Source: Streptomyces spinosisporus (lineage in GTDB: Bacteria > Actinomycetota > Actinomycetes > Streptomycetales > Streptomycetaceae). From it: a DNA stretch of 64,000 bases. The DNA lies in assembly GCF_022698145.1 (NCBI RefSeq), contig NZ_JALDAX010000004.1, positions 1 to 64,000 on the forward strand, given 5' to 3'. The position numbers were made by a program, and so were the translations under genes. Below the pieces are notes generated by a model that was given only the letters and a program-made list of their open reading frames with translations, ran no database searches and was not told where the DNA came from. Below, piece after piece: positions 52,404 to 61,582 of this stretch. The first letter of the stretch is position 1; each line of letters begins with the position of its first letter.

Positions 52404-52916
52404 ATGGAGACGGGGAGCCCGCTGAACACGGGAACGACGGGGGACGAGGCGACCGAGCCCACATGGACCGGTCTGCCTCCCGGGCTGTTGCGGATGCGCC
52501 GGCTGCTGCTGGTGGTGTGGCTGGGGCTGCTGGCCCTTGCCGTGGGCCTGCTGCTCGGGCTGCTCTGCGGGCCCGGCTGGGCCGCCTTCGCGCTGCTGCC
52601 GCTGGCGCTGCTGGCGTGGGGCTGGGTGTTGCTCGGCCGCAACTGGCGGTCGTGGCGCTACGCCGAGCGGGCCGACGACCTGCTGATCAGCCGGGGTGTC
52701 CTGTGGCGCGAGGAGACCGTGGTGCCGTACGGCCGGATGCAGCTGGTCGAGGTGACCTCCGGGCCCGTCGAGCGGCACTTCGGGCTGGCCAGCGTGCAGC
52801 TGCACACGGCCGCCGCCGCGACCGACGCGACCATCCCCGGCCTCGACCCGGCCGAGGCGGAACGGCTGCGCGACCGGCTCACCGAACTCGGCGAGGCCCG
52901 ATCGGCGGGCCTGTGA
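52404..52916 (+). CDS. bPH2-domain membrane protein, YdbS-like (170 aa)
   Basis: Two transmembrane helices ([21 protein letters not shown] and [17 protein letters not shown]) followed by one bacterial PH-like domain ([49 protein letters not shown]). Start ATG 52404; TACGCT lies just upstream, so the message may be leaderless. Only 31 bp separate it from the divergent nuoD start. Its stop overlaps the next PH protein (GTGA). Confidence 0.9.
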   Translation: METGSPLNTGTTGDEATEPTWTGLPPGLLRMRRLLLVVWLGLLALAVGLLLGLLCGPGWAAFALLPLALLAWGWVLLGRNWRSWRYAERADDLLISRGVLWREETVVPYGRMQLVEVTSGPVERHFGLASVQLHTAAAATDATIPGLDPAEAERLRDRLTELGEARSAGL

Positions 52917-54289
52917 CGGCGCCGGGCGTCGAGGACGCCGTACGCGAGAAGGAGCCCGTGACCGAGCGGCGGCTGCACCCCGTGACCCCGCTGAGGCGGG
53001 CGTGGGCGCCGGTGGCCGTCGTCATCGGGTGGGCCCTGCACGACCCCGACCAGGCGCAGCGCCAGCTGACGCGGCTGACCACCACGACCCTGCTGATCGC
53101 GCTCGCCGTGCTCGTCCCGGTCGCCGCGCTGTACGGCTTCATGACCTGGTGGTTCACGCACTTCGCGGTGACGGAGTCCGAACTGCGCATCCGTACCGGC
53201 CTGTTGTTCCGGCGCACCGCGCACATCCGGCTGGAGCGCATCCAGGCGATCGACGTCACCCAGCCGCTCCTCGCGCGCGTGGCGGGCGTCGCCAAGCTCA
53301 AACTCGACGTCATAGGGACCGACAAGAAGGACGAGCTCGCCTTCCTCGGGGAGCGCGAGGCGCGTGCGCTGCGCGCGGAACTGTTGGCGCGCGCCGCCGG
53401 GTTCGCGCCCGAGACGGCGCACGAGGTCGGTGAGGCGCCGGTGCGCGAACTGATGCGCACGCCCCCGCGCGACCTCGCGATCTCCGTCGTGCTGACGGGG
53501 TCCACCTGGGGCTCCCTGGCCGCCGCGCTGGTCGTCCCGCCGCTGCTGTGGCTGGCCACCCACAGCGTGTGGACGGTCCTGGCGACCGGGCTGCCGCTGC
53601 TGGGCGCCGCGGGCGCGAGCAGTGTGGGGCGGTTCGTCGCCGAGTACGACTGGAAGGTCGGCGAGTCGCCGGACGGGCTGCGCATCGACCACGGGCTGCT
53701 CGACCGTACGCACGAGACGGTGCCGCCCGGGCGGGTGCAGACGGTGCGGATCGTGGAGCCGCTGCTGTGGCGGCGGCGCGGCTGGGTGCGCGTGGAGCTG
53801 GACGTGGCCGGATCGTCCAACTCGGTGCTGGTACCGGTCGCTCCGCGCGCGGTCGCCGAGGCGGTCGTCGCGCGCGTGCTGCCCGGGGTGGCGGTCCCCG
53901 CACGGGAGTCCCTGTCACGGCCGCCGCGACGCGCCGGCCGGTGCGTACCCCTGTGGTGGCGCGCCTACGGCCTCGCCGTGACCGACACGGTCTTCGCCAC
54001 CCGCCACGGCCTGCTCCGCCGCAGCCTCGCCCTCGTCCCCCACGCGAAGGTGCAGAGCGTACGCCTCGCCCAGGGCCCCTGGCAGCGCCTGTGGCGCCTC
54101 GCCGACGTACACGTGGACACGGGCGCCAACAAAACCGTGACAGCCCGCCTACGCGACGCCCAGGAGGCAACGGAACTACTACGAGCCCAGGCCGAACGCT
54201 CCCGAACGGGACGCCGAGACGCCGCACCCGACCGCTGGATGACCCTGCGGGGCAATTCCGTACGGTCACGGGGAGGCGGGGGGTCTTAG
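52913..54289 (+). CDS. bPH2-domain membrane protein, YdbT-like (458 aa)
   Basis: Larger partner of the preceding gene. Three PH-like repeats are seen: TESELRIRTGLLFRRTAHIRLERIQAIDVTQPLLARVAG, GLRIDHGLLDRTHETVPPGRVQTVRIVEPLLWR and ATRHGLLRRSLALVPHAKVQSVRLAQGPWQRL, interspersed with hydrophobic pairs. GTG 52913 overlaps the upstream stop. YdbS/YdbT pairs in Bacillus affect tolerance to antimicrobial peptides and amylocyclicin-like compounds; the role here is inferred only. Confidence 0.9.
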   Translation: MTAPGVEDAVREKEPVTERRLHPVTPLRRAWAPVAVVIGWALHDPDQAQRQLTRLTTTTLLIALAVLVPVAALYGFMTWWFTHFAVTESELRIRTGLLFRRTAHIRLERIQAIDVTQPLLARVAGVAKLKLDVIGTDKKDELAFLGEREARALRAELLARAAGFAPETAHEVGEAPVRELMRTPPRDLAISVVLTGSTWGSLAAALVVPPLLWLATHSVWTVLATGLPLLGAAGASSVGRFVAEYDWKVGESPDGLRIDHGLLDRTHETVPPGRVQTVRIVEPLLWRRRGWVRVELDVAGSSNSVLVPVAPRAVAEAVVARVLPGVAVPARESLSRPPRRAGRCVPLWWRAYGLAVTDTVFATRHGLLRRSLALVPHAKVQSVRLAQGPWQRLWRLADVHVDTGANKTVTARLRDAQEATELLRAQAERSRTGRRDAAPDRWMTLRGNSVRSRGGGGS

Positions 54290-54440
54290 GGGCGGGGGAG
54301 GTTTGAGGAGAGGGCAGGGCGGCGCGGGGTTGGGCGGCGGCTTGAGGAGCGGCCTTGAGCGGAGTCGGCCTGCGGCACCGCCGAACGGCGGGTCCCGGCG
54401 TCACCGTTCACTGAGGCAGAGAAGTACCGGAAAGGCGAAG

Positions 54441-54490
54441 GGCCCCAGGACCGGTCGGCGGGTTGTGGGCCCGTCTGTGGTTCTGGGGCC
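54441..54490. terminator. Hairpin downstream of the PH-domain operon
   Basis: GGCCCCAGGACC (54441-54452) pairs with GGTTCTGGGGCC (54479-54490), one mismatch, around a 26-base loop that contains a smaller stem. It lies between the PH operon and the converging coiled-coil gene. Confidence 0.6.
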
Positions 54491-54513
54491 CCTCGTGTGC
54501 CCGAGTTGGTGGG

Positions 54514-56109
54514 TCAGGAGACTGCGCTGCGCAGGCCCTGTACGTCGATCTGTTCGGTTTCGTCGTGTGCGGTCAGGTCGATCACCTGGCCGACGCCGCG
54601 CGCCTGTTCGTCGGCCGGCTTGAACTCCGCCTCGGACTCGGCCTTGTGGACGGCGAGCGCCTCCTCGCCGACCACGTCGGCAAGGTCCTGGTTCTGCACG
54701 TCCTCGATGGCGTCGCTGGAGGGCTCCGTCTTCGTACCGAAGAAGTCGAACCCGCCCTCGACCGCCGGACGCGCGGGTGTGGGAGGCACGACGGCGACCG
54801 CGGTCGGTGCGACGAAGTGCCCGGCGGGCTGCTGCGCGGAGGGGGCGTACTTCCCCGAAGTGGTGGCGGCCGCGCGCTCGTGCCCGTCGGCCGCCACGGG
54901 CTTCCCCCGTGCCTCGTCCTCCTGCGCCGCGGCCTCGGAGCCTCCGTCGACGGCGGCCTCGGTCGCCATGGGGGTCGTCCCGGCCCTGGTGGCGGCCTCC
55001 CTCGCCGCGGAGGCAGCGCTCGCCTTCACCTGCCGGCGCTTCGCGGACCTGTCGCCCCTGGTGGGACCGTCGCCCTTGGGCGAACCGTCGTCGTCGGGCG
55101 AGGTGCCGTCCTGCTCGCCCTCCTCACCCTCACTCTCGCCCTTCACGGAAGCGTCGTCCGGAGAGTCGCCGTCCCGTGAGTCGCCAACTCGTGAACCGTT
55201 GTCCCGAGAGTCGTCGTCCCCCGGAGCGTCCTCTGCCGTCGCACCCTCCAGAACGACCTCTTCCGGATCGGCATCCGGATCGGCATCCGCGTCCGCCGAG
55301 GCGTCCTCGGAAGCCGCGTCCACAGAGGCACCCTCCTCCGAGGAACCGTCCTCGTCGAACCGCTTGAGCGCCGCGTTCGCCCGCAGGAACAGCCGGGACC
55401 CCTCCGGGGAGAAGACCGCCGCGGCCTCCTCCGCCTCGTCCTCGTCGATGTCCGTCGCCTCGGCCGCGCCCGCCACGTCCTCCGGGCCCACCGCGTCCGC
55501 CGTACCCTCCGGACTCACCGCGTCCGCCACACCCTCCGCATCCACCGAGGCAGCCACAGCCCCGGTCTCCACGTCCTCGGTGGCCTCGACGGCCTCGGTG
55601 GCCTCAACATCCCCCACCGGCACCGGAACCGGCGGCAGCGCGCGCGTCGGCGTCCCCGCCTCTATCTCCAGCAGACGGCGACCCTCCAGGGCGCTCGCCC
55701 GCTCGGTCTCCGCGGTGGCGTACCGCCGTAGCAGAGCCGCGTGTTCGTTGCGCAGCCCCGCCAGCTCGGCGCGCTTGGCCCGCAGCCGCTGCTCCAGTTT
55801 GGTGCGCAGCTCGCGGGACTCCTCGAGGTCGGTCTCCAGCTCCGCGACCCGCTCCTCGTGCCGCCACTCGTCGCTCGCACGCGCGCGCGTGAGGTCGGCG
55901 ACCTGTTTGCCGGCCTGGGCGTCCCAGCGGCGCATGACGGCCGCACCGACGACGGCGGTCGCCGCGGCGATCGCCGCGATGACGCGAAGTGCGGCCTGCT
56001 GTGAGAACACCCAGGGGCCGAAGGCGCAGACAAAGGAGACGCCTGCGATCGCCGACGGGGGCAGCAGCCTGTGCAGGGGCGGGGAATGGCGGTGACGTCC
56101 ACGTGGCAT
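54514..56109 (-). CDS. Coiled-coil membrane protein with long acidic low-complexity region (531 aa)
   Basis: After a basic start MPRGRHRHSPPLHRLLPPS, two transmembrane helices (SAIAGVSFVCAFGPWVF and ALRVIAAIAAATAVVGAAV) are followed by a coiled coil at about 65-140 (RHEERVAELETDLEESRELRTKLEQRLRAKRAELAGLRNEHAALLRRYA). From there to about residue 390 it is acidic and disordered (EATEAVEATEDVE, DADADPDADPEEV). The C-terminus has FDFFGTK and AHDETEQIDVQ. No family is recognised; the shape suits a scaffold. ATG 56109. Confidence 0.82.
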   Translation of the reverse strand: MPRGRHRHSPPLHRLLPPSAIAGVSFVCAFGPWVFSQQAALRVIAAIAAATAVVGAAVMRRWDAQAGKQVADLTRARASDEWRHEERVAELETDLEESRELRTKLEQRLRAKRAELAGLRNEHAALLRRYATAETERASALEGRRLLEIEAGTPTRALPPVPVPVGDVEATEAVEATEDVETGAVAASVDAEGVADAVSPEGTADAVGPEDVAGAAEATDIDEDEAEEAAAVFSPEGSRLFLRANAALKRFDEDGSSEEGASVDAASEDASADADADPDADPEEVVLEGATAEDAPGDDDSRDNGSRVGDSRDGDSPDDASVKGESEGEEGEQDGTSPDDDGSPKGDGPTRGDRSAKRRQVKASAASAAREAATRAGTTPMATEAAVDGGSEAAAQEDEARGKPVAADGHERAAATTSGKYAPSAQQPAGHFVAPTAVAVVPPTPARPAVEGGFDFFGTKTEPSSDAIEDVQNQDLADVVGEEALAVHKAESEAEFKPADEQARGVGQVIDLTAHDETEQIDVQGLRSAVS

Positions 56110-56194
56110 GGCCAGAAACTTACCGCGCGTAGGCGACCCTTGGTGCCCCGCCCCGTAAAAACACAGCCATACCGAAACGTTCACACGGCATCAG

Positions 56195-56215
56195 GAATTG
56201 ACCTTTGCCCAATTC
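56195..56215. promoter_or_regulatory. Inverted repeat upstream of the coiled-coil membrane protein gene
   Basis: GAATTG (56195-56200) and CAATTC (56210-56215) flank 9 bases in an unusually AT-rich 60-bp stretch, about 90 bp before the gene start. Candidate operator or promoter element. Confidence 0.45.
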
Positions 56216-56244
56216 AACAAGATCAACGCCGCCCGAATCACCGG

Positions 56245-57372
56245 TCACCTCTTGCTCAGGCGGCCGCTCATCCACTGCAGCGTCGCCGGAATCTCCCGCC
56301 TCCAGGTGTTGAAGTTGTGACCGCCGCTTTCGAGGATGATCGACGAGATCCGCGTGAGCTTCGTGGCCCGCACACGCTCTATGAACTTCAGCGTCGCCTT
56401 GTAGTTGGATTCTCCGATCCTGCTGCTGGTGACGAGCAGTGAAGTGTCGGGCGCCGGCAGGTGCTTGAGGCACCACCACAGGTCGGCCCGGTCGCGCAGC
56501 GACCTGTCGCCCCGGAAGAGATCGCCGGTGGTGGGGTCGATCGGCGCCGTGTAGTACGGCGACAGTCCCGCCCCGGCCGCATACGCCCCCGGATGGTGCA
56601 TCGCGATCTTCAGGGCGCAGTAACCGCCCGTGGAGTCACCGATGATCCCCCAGCTGCGGGGTTTTTGGCCCACCCTGTAGTGCGCGGCCACGGCGTCCGG
56701 CAGGTCCTTGGCGAAGAACGTCTCCGTCTGCGGACCGCCGGGGACGTCCACGCACTCCGTGTCCCTCGGCGGCGCCACCGTAGGACGCAGCATCACCAGG
56801 ATCATCGGCTGCATACGGCCGTTCTTGGCGAGTTCCCGGGCGGTGCGCGGATAGTGCAGTTTGTTCACCAGCGCCTGGGCGGTACCCGGATATCCCGTCA
56901 GCACGACTGCGGCCGGAAAGGTACGCGCGCGGTAGCGGGCCTGGAAGTACTCCGGCGGCAAATACACATAGGCGGGTGTGGCGATGTGTGTCGTACGGCC
57001 GACGATGTCGACCTTCTGGATCTGACCGGCCGCCTCCGGCCGGGAACCCCCGGCCCCGGCCATCCGTCCCGTGTCGAGCACTGCGAGCGGACCGCCCGCG
57101 CCGCGTAGCGCCGTGTGGTCCACGACGACGCCCTGGGCCTTCTCCCGTCCGAACAGGTCCGCCCAGCTCGCGTAGAACCCGAAGGCCTGGTTGGCGGCGA
57201 GGCCCACCGACGCGAACAGGGCCAGCTGGGTGCCGAACAGCAGGGCGACGCGCCCGCTGACGGCCCGCCAGTTCCGGCGCGCCAGACGCGGCCACAGCCA
57301 CACCGTGCCGGTGAACAGCAGCACGGCGAACGCGGCCGTCAGCCACAGCACTTTGTTGCTCGTAAGACCCAT
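56245..57372 (-). CDS. Membrane-anchored esterase of the alpha/beta-hydrolase (esterase D/antigen 85-like) fold (375 aa)
   Basis: Two to three N-terminal membrane segments (VLWLTAAFAVLLFTGTVWLW; VALLFGTQLALFASVGLAANQA), then an extracytoplasmic hydrolase. The nucleophile elbow is GIIGDSTGGYCALKIAMHHP; ESGGHNFNTW near the end holds the catalytic histidine; the fold resembles esterase D and mycolyltransferase-like proteins. Start ATG 57372. Divergent from a LysX-like gene that has an ECF-type promoter. It may act on cell-envelope lipids or peptides, without proof here. Confidence 0.88.
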   Translation of the reverse strand: MGLTSNKVLWLTAAFAVLLFTGTVWLWPRLARRNWRAVSGRVALLFGTQLALFASVGLAANQAFGFYASWADLFGREKAQGVVVDHTALRGAGGPLAVLDTGRMAGAGGSRPEAAGQIQKVDIVGRTTHIATPAYVYLPPEYFQARYRARTFPAAVVLTGYPGTAQALVNKLHYPRTARELAKNGRMQPMILVMLRPTVAPPRDTECVDVPGGPQTETFFAKDLPDAVAAHYRVGQKPRSWGIIGDSTGGYCALKIAMHHPGAYAAGAGLSPYYTAPIDPTTGDLFRGDRSLRDRADLWWCLKHLPAPDTSLLVTSSRIGESNYKATLKFIERVRATKLTRISSIILESGGHNFNTWRREIPATLQWMSGRLSKR

Positions 57373-57474
57373 GAACTGCTTTCCTGCCTGCGGTTTCACC
57401 CGTCTCCCCCACACCTTCGCGGGGGCTTGTCCGGGACTTTCCTCGGCCTTTGAAACGGCTTTGAGGAGCGGAGT

Positions 57475-57499
57475 GAACCTCTCCTCGCACGACACCGTC
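57475..57499 (+). promoter_or_regulatory. ECF-type (SigE-like) promoter of the LysX/MprF gene
   Basis: GAACC (57475-57479) and CGTC (57496-57499) are separated by 16 bases, agreeing with the SigE/ECF consensus GGAAC-N16/17-CGTC. This would start transcription near 57505, about 65 bp before the start codon chosen for the gene. Confidence 0.62.
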
Positions 57500-57572
57500 C
57501 TAGAGGGCGCAATGTCGCCGGATGCCCGAATCGGCACCGGATCCAAGGTCTCTCGCAGAACTACGGGATGCG

Positions 57573-59408
57573 ATGTCTGTCAGGACAGATGAGGAAATGT
57601 CGGGCGAGGTTCCCACCCGATCACGCAGCGCGCGGCGTGTGTTCCACGGTCCGCGCCCCGAGGCCGTTCCGGTCCTGGTCGCCAGAGCGTGCGCCCTCGT
57701 CGGCCTGCTGGACGTCGCCGCGGGTGTCTTCCCGCGCTTCCGTCACAGCCGTATGCACACCCTCGCCGAGGTGCTGCCCGGCTCGTTCGGGCCCTTCGCG
57801 GCGGCGCTCTCGCTGAGCGCGGGCCTCCTTCTGCTGCTGCTCGCACACGGCCTCAAGCGCGGCAAGCGCCGGGCGTGGCGGGCGGCGGTGGCGCTGCTGC
57901 CGGCGGGTGCCGTGGCGCAGTTCACATACCGCCACTCCGTCGTCGGAGTGATCATCTCGCTCGCGCTCCTTGCGCCCCTGCTGCGCCACCGCGACCAGTT
58001 CAGGGCACTGCCCGACCCGCGCAGCCGGTGGCGTGCGCTCGCCAACTTCGTCCTCATGGGCGCCGGTTCCCTCGTGCTCGGACTGATCATCGTCAGCGTC
58101 CACCCGAACCGCATGGTTGGCGACCCGAGCCTGGCCGATCGCATCACACACGTGCTCTACGGCCTGTTCGGCGTCGAGGGCCCGGTGGACTACCAGGGCA
58201 ACACCTCCTGGACGGTGGCGTTCTCGCTGGGCGCCCTCGGGCTGATCACCGCGGTGACGACCATTTACCTCGCCTTCCGGCCCGAACACCCGGCGGCGCG
58301 CCTGACGGAGGAGGACGAGACACGCCTGCGGGCGCTTCTGGACAAGCACGGCAGGCGCGACTCGCTCGGCCACTTCGCGCTGCGCCGCGACAAGGCCGTG
58401 GTCTTCTCGCCGAGCGGCAAGGCGGCGGTGACGTACCGCGTCGTGTCCGGTGTGATGCTCGCCAGCGGCGACCCCATCGGCGACGTCGAGGCCTGGCCGG
58501 GCGCCATCGAGCGCTTCATGGACGAGGCCAAGGCGCACTCCTGGACCCCCGCCGTCATGGGCTGCTCGGAGACGGGCGGCGAGGTGTGGACCCGGGAGAC
58601 CGGCCTCGACGCCCTCGAACTGGGCGACGAGGCGGTGGTGGACGTCGCGGATTTCTCGCTCACCGGCCGCGCGATGCGCAATGTGCGCCAGATGGTCAAG
58701 CGCATCGAGCGAGCCGGTTACGAAACTCGGGTACGACGTGTCCGTGACCTCGGCGAGGCCGAGCTTGAGCGGATCCGCAGGGCCGCCGAGGACTGGCGTG
58801 GCACCGACACCGAGCGCGGCTTCTCCATGGCGCTGGGCCGCGTCGGCGACCCCGCCGACGGCGACTGCCTGATCGCCACCGCGCACAAGGCCGACCCCGA
58901 GCCGGGCGAGTACGGCGACCTCAAGGCGATCCTGCACTTCGTTCCCTGGGGACCGGACGGGGCCTCGCTGGACCTGATGCGTCGCGACCGCTCGGCCGAC
59001 CCCGGCATGAACGAGCTCCTCATCGTCGCGGCACTCAACGCGGCGCCGAAGTTCGGCATCACGCGCGTGTCGCTCAACTTCGCGATGTTCCGCTCGGCGC
59101 TCGCACGCGGCGAGAAGATCGGCGCGGGCCCGGTGCTGCGCGCCTGGCGCGGCCTGCTGGTGTTCCTCTCCCGCTGGTTCCAGATCGAGTCCCTGTACAA
59201 GTTCAACGCCAAGTTCCGGCCGCGCTGGGAGCCGCGCTTCGTCGTCTACCGCGCCTCCGCCGACCTGCCGCGGATCGGTTTCGCCGCCATGCAGGCGGAG
59301 GGCTTCGTCACCCTCGCCCTCCCGCTGCCGCGCTTCCTGCGCCGCCGCACGAGCACCCCGCGCGCGTGCACGCACTCCCTCGCGGAGCACGACGTACGCG
59401 CGGCATGA
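57573..59408 (+). CDS. LysX/MprF-like phosphatidylglycerol lysyltransferase-type membrane protein (611 aa)
   Basis: Multiple membrane helices in the first 220 residues (ACALVGLLDVAAGVFP, ALSLSAGLLLLLLAHGL, VVGVIISLALLAPLL, FVLMGAGSLVLGLIIVSV, WTVAFSLGALGLITAVTTIYL) precede a cytoplasmic DUF2156 aminoacyl-transfer domain (YRVVSGVMLASGDPIG, VGDPADGDCLIATAHKAD, PGMNELLIVAALNAAPKFGITRVSLNFAMFRS, SLYKFNAKFRPRWEPRFVVY). No lysyl-tRNA synthetase domain is fused. Start ATG 57573; 57522 and 57597 are alternatives. It likely makes aminoacyl-phosphatidylglycerol that lowers surface charge. In S. coelicolor its homologue is reported in the SigE regulon. Confidence 0.92.
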   Translation: MSVRTDEEMSGEVPTRSRSARRVFHGPRPEAVPVLVARACALVGLLDVAAGVFPRFRHSRMHTLAEVLPGSFGPFAAALSLSAGLLLLLLAHGLKRGKRRAWRAAVALLPAGAVAQFTYRHSVVGVIISLALLAPLLRHRDQFRALPDPRSRWRALANFVLMGAGSLVLGLIIVSVHPNRMVGDPSLADRITHVLYGLFGVEGPVDYQGNTSWTVAFSLGALGLITAVTTIYLAFRPEHPAARLTEEDETRLRALLDKHGRRDSLGHFALRRDKAVVFSPSGKAAVTYRVVSGVMLASGDPIGDVEAWPGAIERFMDEAKAHSWTPAVMGCSETGGEVWTRETGLDALELGDEAVVDVADFSLTGRAMRNVRQMVKRIERAGYETRVRRVRDLGEAELERIRRAAEDWRGTDTERGFSMALGRVGDPADGDCLIATAHKADPEPGEYGDLKAILHFVPWGPDGASLDLMRRDRSADPGMNELLIVAALNAAPKFGITRVSLNFAMFRSALARGEKIGAGPVLRAWRGLLVFLSRWFQIESLYKFNAKFRPRWEPRFVVYRASADLPRIGFAAMQAEGFVTLALPLPRFLRRRTSTPRACTHSLAEHDVRAA

Positions 59409-59484
59409 GCACGGCGGGCGAGGCGTGAGCATCACCGACGAGGCATGAGCGTCGCCGGCAAGGTATGAGTACCGTCGCCGACCC
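59405..59484 (+). repeat. 20-bp tandem repeat beginning at the LysX-like stop codon
   Basis: Four degenerate 20-bp units start with ATGAG or GTGAG at 59405, 59425, 59445 and 59465 (for example GTGAGCATCACCGACGAGGC). Each unit carries a TGA; the first TGA is the gene's stop. Confidence 0.8.
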
Positions 59485-59528
59485 GACGCCGGCACCTGCC
59501 ATCCGCACCCACGGCATACGCTGAACGC

Positions 59529-60434
59529 ATGAGCAAGCAGAGCGGACGCGGACGCGTCGCGGGCCTTCCGGAATGGGACCGCTGCGCGGTCATGGGGGTC
59601 GTGAACGTCACGCCCGATTCCTTCTCCGACGGCGGCCGCTTCTTCGACACCACGGCCGCCGTCAAGCACGGCCTGGACCTGGTCGCCGAGGGCGCGGACC
59701 TGGTCGACGTCGGCGGCGAGTCCACCCGGCCCGGCGCCACGCGCGTGGACGAGGCCGAGGAGCTCAGGCGGGTCATCCCCGTGGTGCGCGGACTCGCCTC
59801 CGAGGGCGTCACCGTCTCCGTCGACACCATGCGCGCCTCGGTCGCCGAGCGCTCCCTCGCGGCCGGCGCCGCCCTCGTCAACGACGTCAGCGGCGGCATG
59901 GCCGACCCCGCGATGATCCCGGTCGTCGCCGAGGCGGGCGCCCCCTTCGTCGTGATGCACTGGCGCGGCTTCCTGGAGGGCGGCAACGTCAAGGGCGTCT
60001 ACGAGGACGTCGTCACCGAGGTCGTCGACGAACTGCACGCGCGCGTGGAGGCCGTTCTGGCCGGCGGCATCGCCCCCGACCGGATCGTGGTCGACCCGGG
60101 TCTCGGCTTCTCCAAGGACGCCGAGCACGACCTCGTCCTGCTCGCCCACCTCGACCGTCTGCTGGGCCTCGGCCGCCCGCTGCTCGTCGCCGCCTCCCGC
60201 AAGCGGTTCCTCGGGCGCGTGCTCGCCGGTCCCGAGGGCGCGCCGCCGCCCGCGCGCGAGCGCGACGCCGCCACGGCCGCGGTCTCCGCGCTCGCGGCAC
60301 AGGCGGGAGCATGGGCGGTACGCGTGCACGAGGTGCGTGCGACGGCGGACGCCGTACGGGTCGCACGCGCCGTGGAAGGGGCGCGCACCGCCGTGGACGC
60401 GCCGGGCGACGAGACCACGAGCGGGGCCCGGTGA
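59529..60434 (+). CDS. folP: Dihydropteroate synthase (301 aa)
   Basis: Condenses p-aminobenzoate with dihydropterin pyrophosphate in folate synthesis; the sulfonamide target. Signatures: VMGVVNVTPDSFSDGG (residues 22-37), DVGGESTRPGATRVD, and LLVAASRKRFLGRVLAGP. A C-terminal tail is Glu/Arg-rich. Start ATG 59529. The stop overlaps the following NTF2-like gene as GTGA. Part of the folate cluster with folB, folK and folE. Confidence 0.97.
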   Translation: MSKQSGRGRVAGLPEWDRCAVMGVVNVTPDSFSDGGRFFDTTAAVKHGLDLVAEGADLVDVGGESTRPGATRVDEAEELRRVIPVVRGLASEGVTVSVDTMRASVAERSLAAGAALVNDVSGGMADPAMIPVVAEAGAPFVVMHWRGFLEGGNVKGVYEDVVTEVVDELHARVEAVLAGGIAPDRIVVDPGLGFSKDAEHDLVLLAHLDRLLGLGRPLLVAASRKRFLGRVLAGPEGAPPPARERDAATAAVSALAAQAGAWAVRVHEVRATADAVRVARAVEGARTAVDAPGDETTSGAR

Positions 60435-60934
60435 GCGCCGCCCACACCGACGTCGAGCAGGTGGAGGCCGCCAACACCGCCTTCTACGAGGCCATGGAGC
60501 GCGGCGACTTCGAGGCGCTCTCCGCGCTCTGGCTCGACCCGTCCGACCTGGGCGTCGACGAGGAGTACCACGACCCCGCCGACACCGGGGTGATCTCGTG
60601 CGTGCACCCCGGCTGGCCCGTGCTGACCGGCCGCGGCGAGGTGCTGCGATCGTACGCACTGATCATGGCGAACACCGACTACATCCAGTTCTTCCTCACC
60701 GACGTGCATGTCTCCGTGACCCGCGACACCGCCCTGGTGACCTGCACCGAGAACATCCTCAGCGGCGGACCCGCGCCCGAGGGGGACGACGAGCTCGGCC
60801 CGCTGGTGGGCCAGCTGGTGGTCGCCACGAACGCCTTCTGCCGTACCCCCGACGGCTGGAAGCTCTGGTCCCACCACGCCTCCCCGGTGATGGCCGAAAC
60901 CGACGAGTCCGAGGACGACGCATCACCCTCCTGA
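60431..60934 (+). CDS. NTF2-like/SnoaL-fold protein in the folate operon (167 aa)
   Basis: Small alpha+beta barrel: VEQVEAANTAFYEAMERGDFEALSALW, then VSCVHPGWPVLTGRGEVLRSYALIM and FCRTPDGWKLWSHHASPV. GTG 60431 is coupled to folP. The family includes enzymes, binding proteins and inactive members. The place between folP and folB, and its conservation in streptomycetes, hint at a role in folate synthesis, perhaps on an intermediate, but no evidence allows more. Confidence 0.88.
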   Translation: MSAAHTDVEQVEAANTAFYEAMERGDFEALSALWLDPSDLGVDEEYHDPADTGVISCVHPGWPVLTGRGEVLRSYALIMANTDYIQFFLTDVHVSVTRDTALVTCTENILSGGPAPEGDDELGPLVGQLVVATNAFCRTPDGWKLWSHHASPVMAETDESEDDASPS

Positions 60935-60945
60935 GTGGGTAGGCG

Positions 60946-61008
60946 CCCGGTGGGACCGAGAAGTGGCCCGGTGGGACCAGGAAGTGGCCCGGTGGGACCA
61001 AGAAGTGG
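60946..61008. repeat. 21-bp tandem repeat between NTF2-like gene and folB
   Basis: Three units CCCGGTGGGACCRRGAAGTGG at 60946-60966, 60967-60987 and 60988-61008, differing at two positions. Confidence 0.93.
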
Positions 61009-61222
61009 TTGGAATCACGGGCCCGTGGGTAGGGGCGGCTACCAACCCGTGAGCCGCCGGATTCCCCAGGGGAAACACGCGATGAACCCTCTGGCTCCGG
61101 CGCAGGCCCACACCCCCGTGGCCCTGTCCTGTCAGTGCCCGCAGGTAGATTCGTTCGAGGCCGGTGTGCCGCCCGCACACGGCACGGACCGGCCGTGACC
61201 GACGATTGCAGGAGTGATTCGC

Positions 61223-61582
61223 GTGGATCGTGTCGCGTTGCGCGGCCTGAAGGCCCGCGGGCACCACGGTGTGTTCCCCAAGGAGCGCGAGGAGGGCCAG
61301 ACCTTCATCGTGGACCTCGTCCTCGGCCTGGACACCCGCGCGGCCGCCGCCGACGACGACCTGGCGAAGACCGTGCACTACGGCATCGTGGCGGAGGAGG
61401 TCGTGGCCGTCGTCAAGGGCGAGCCCGTCAACCTCGTCGAGACCCTCGCCGAGCGCATCGCCCAGGTCTGTCTGAAGCACGACGGGGTCCAGGAGGTCGA
61501 GGTCTGCGTCCACAAGCCGGACGCACCGATCACGGTCCCCTTCGACGACGTGACCGTCACCATCATCCGGAGCCGAGCATGA
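61223..61582 (+). CDS. folB: Dihydroneopterin aldolase (119 aa)
   Basis: Third step of the pterin branch of folate synthesis. The chain VALRGLKARGHHGVFPKEREEGQTFIVDLVLGLD, the conserved HYGIVAEEV and LVETLAERIA, and VCVHKPDAP are diagnostic. GTG 61223 is chosen because GGAG lies 8 bases before it, while GTG 61214 would have the site overlapping it. It overlaps folK by ATGA. Confidence 0.96.
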   Translation: MDRVALRGLKARGHHGVFPKEREEGQTFIVDLVLGLDTRAAAADDDLAKTVHYGIVAEEVVAVVKGEPVNLVETLAERIAQVCLKHDGVQEVEVCVHKPDAPITVPFDDVTVTIIRSRA

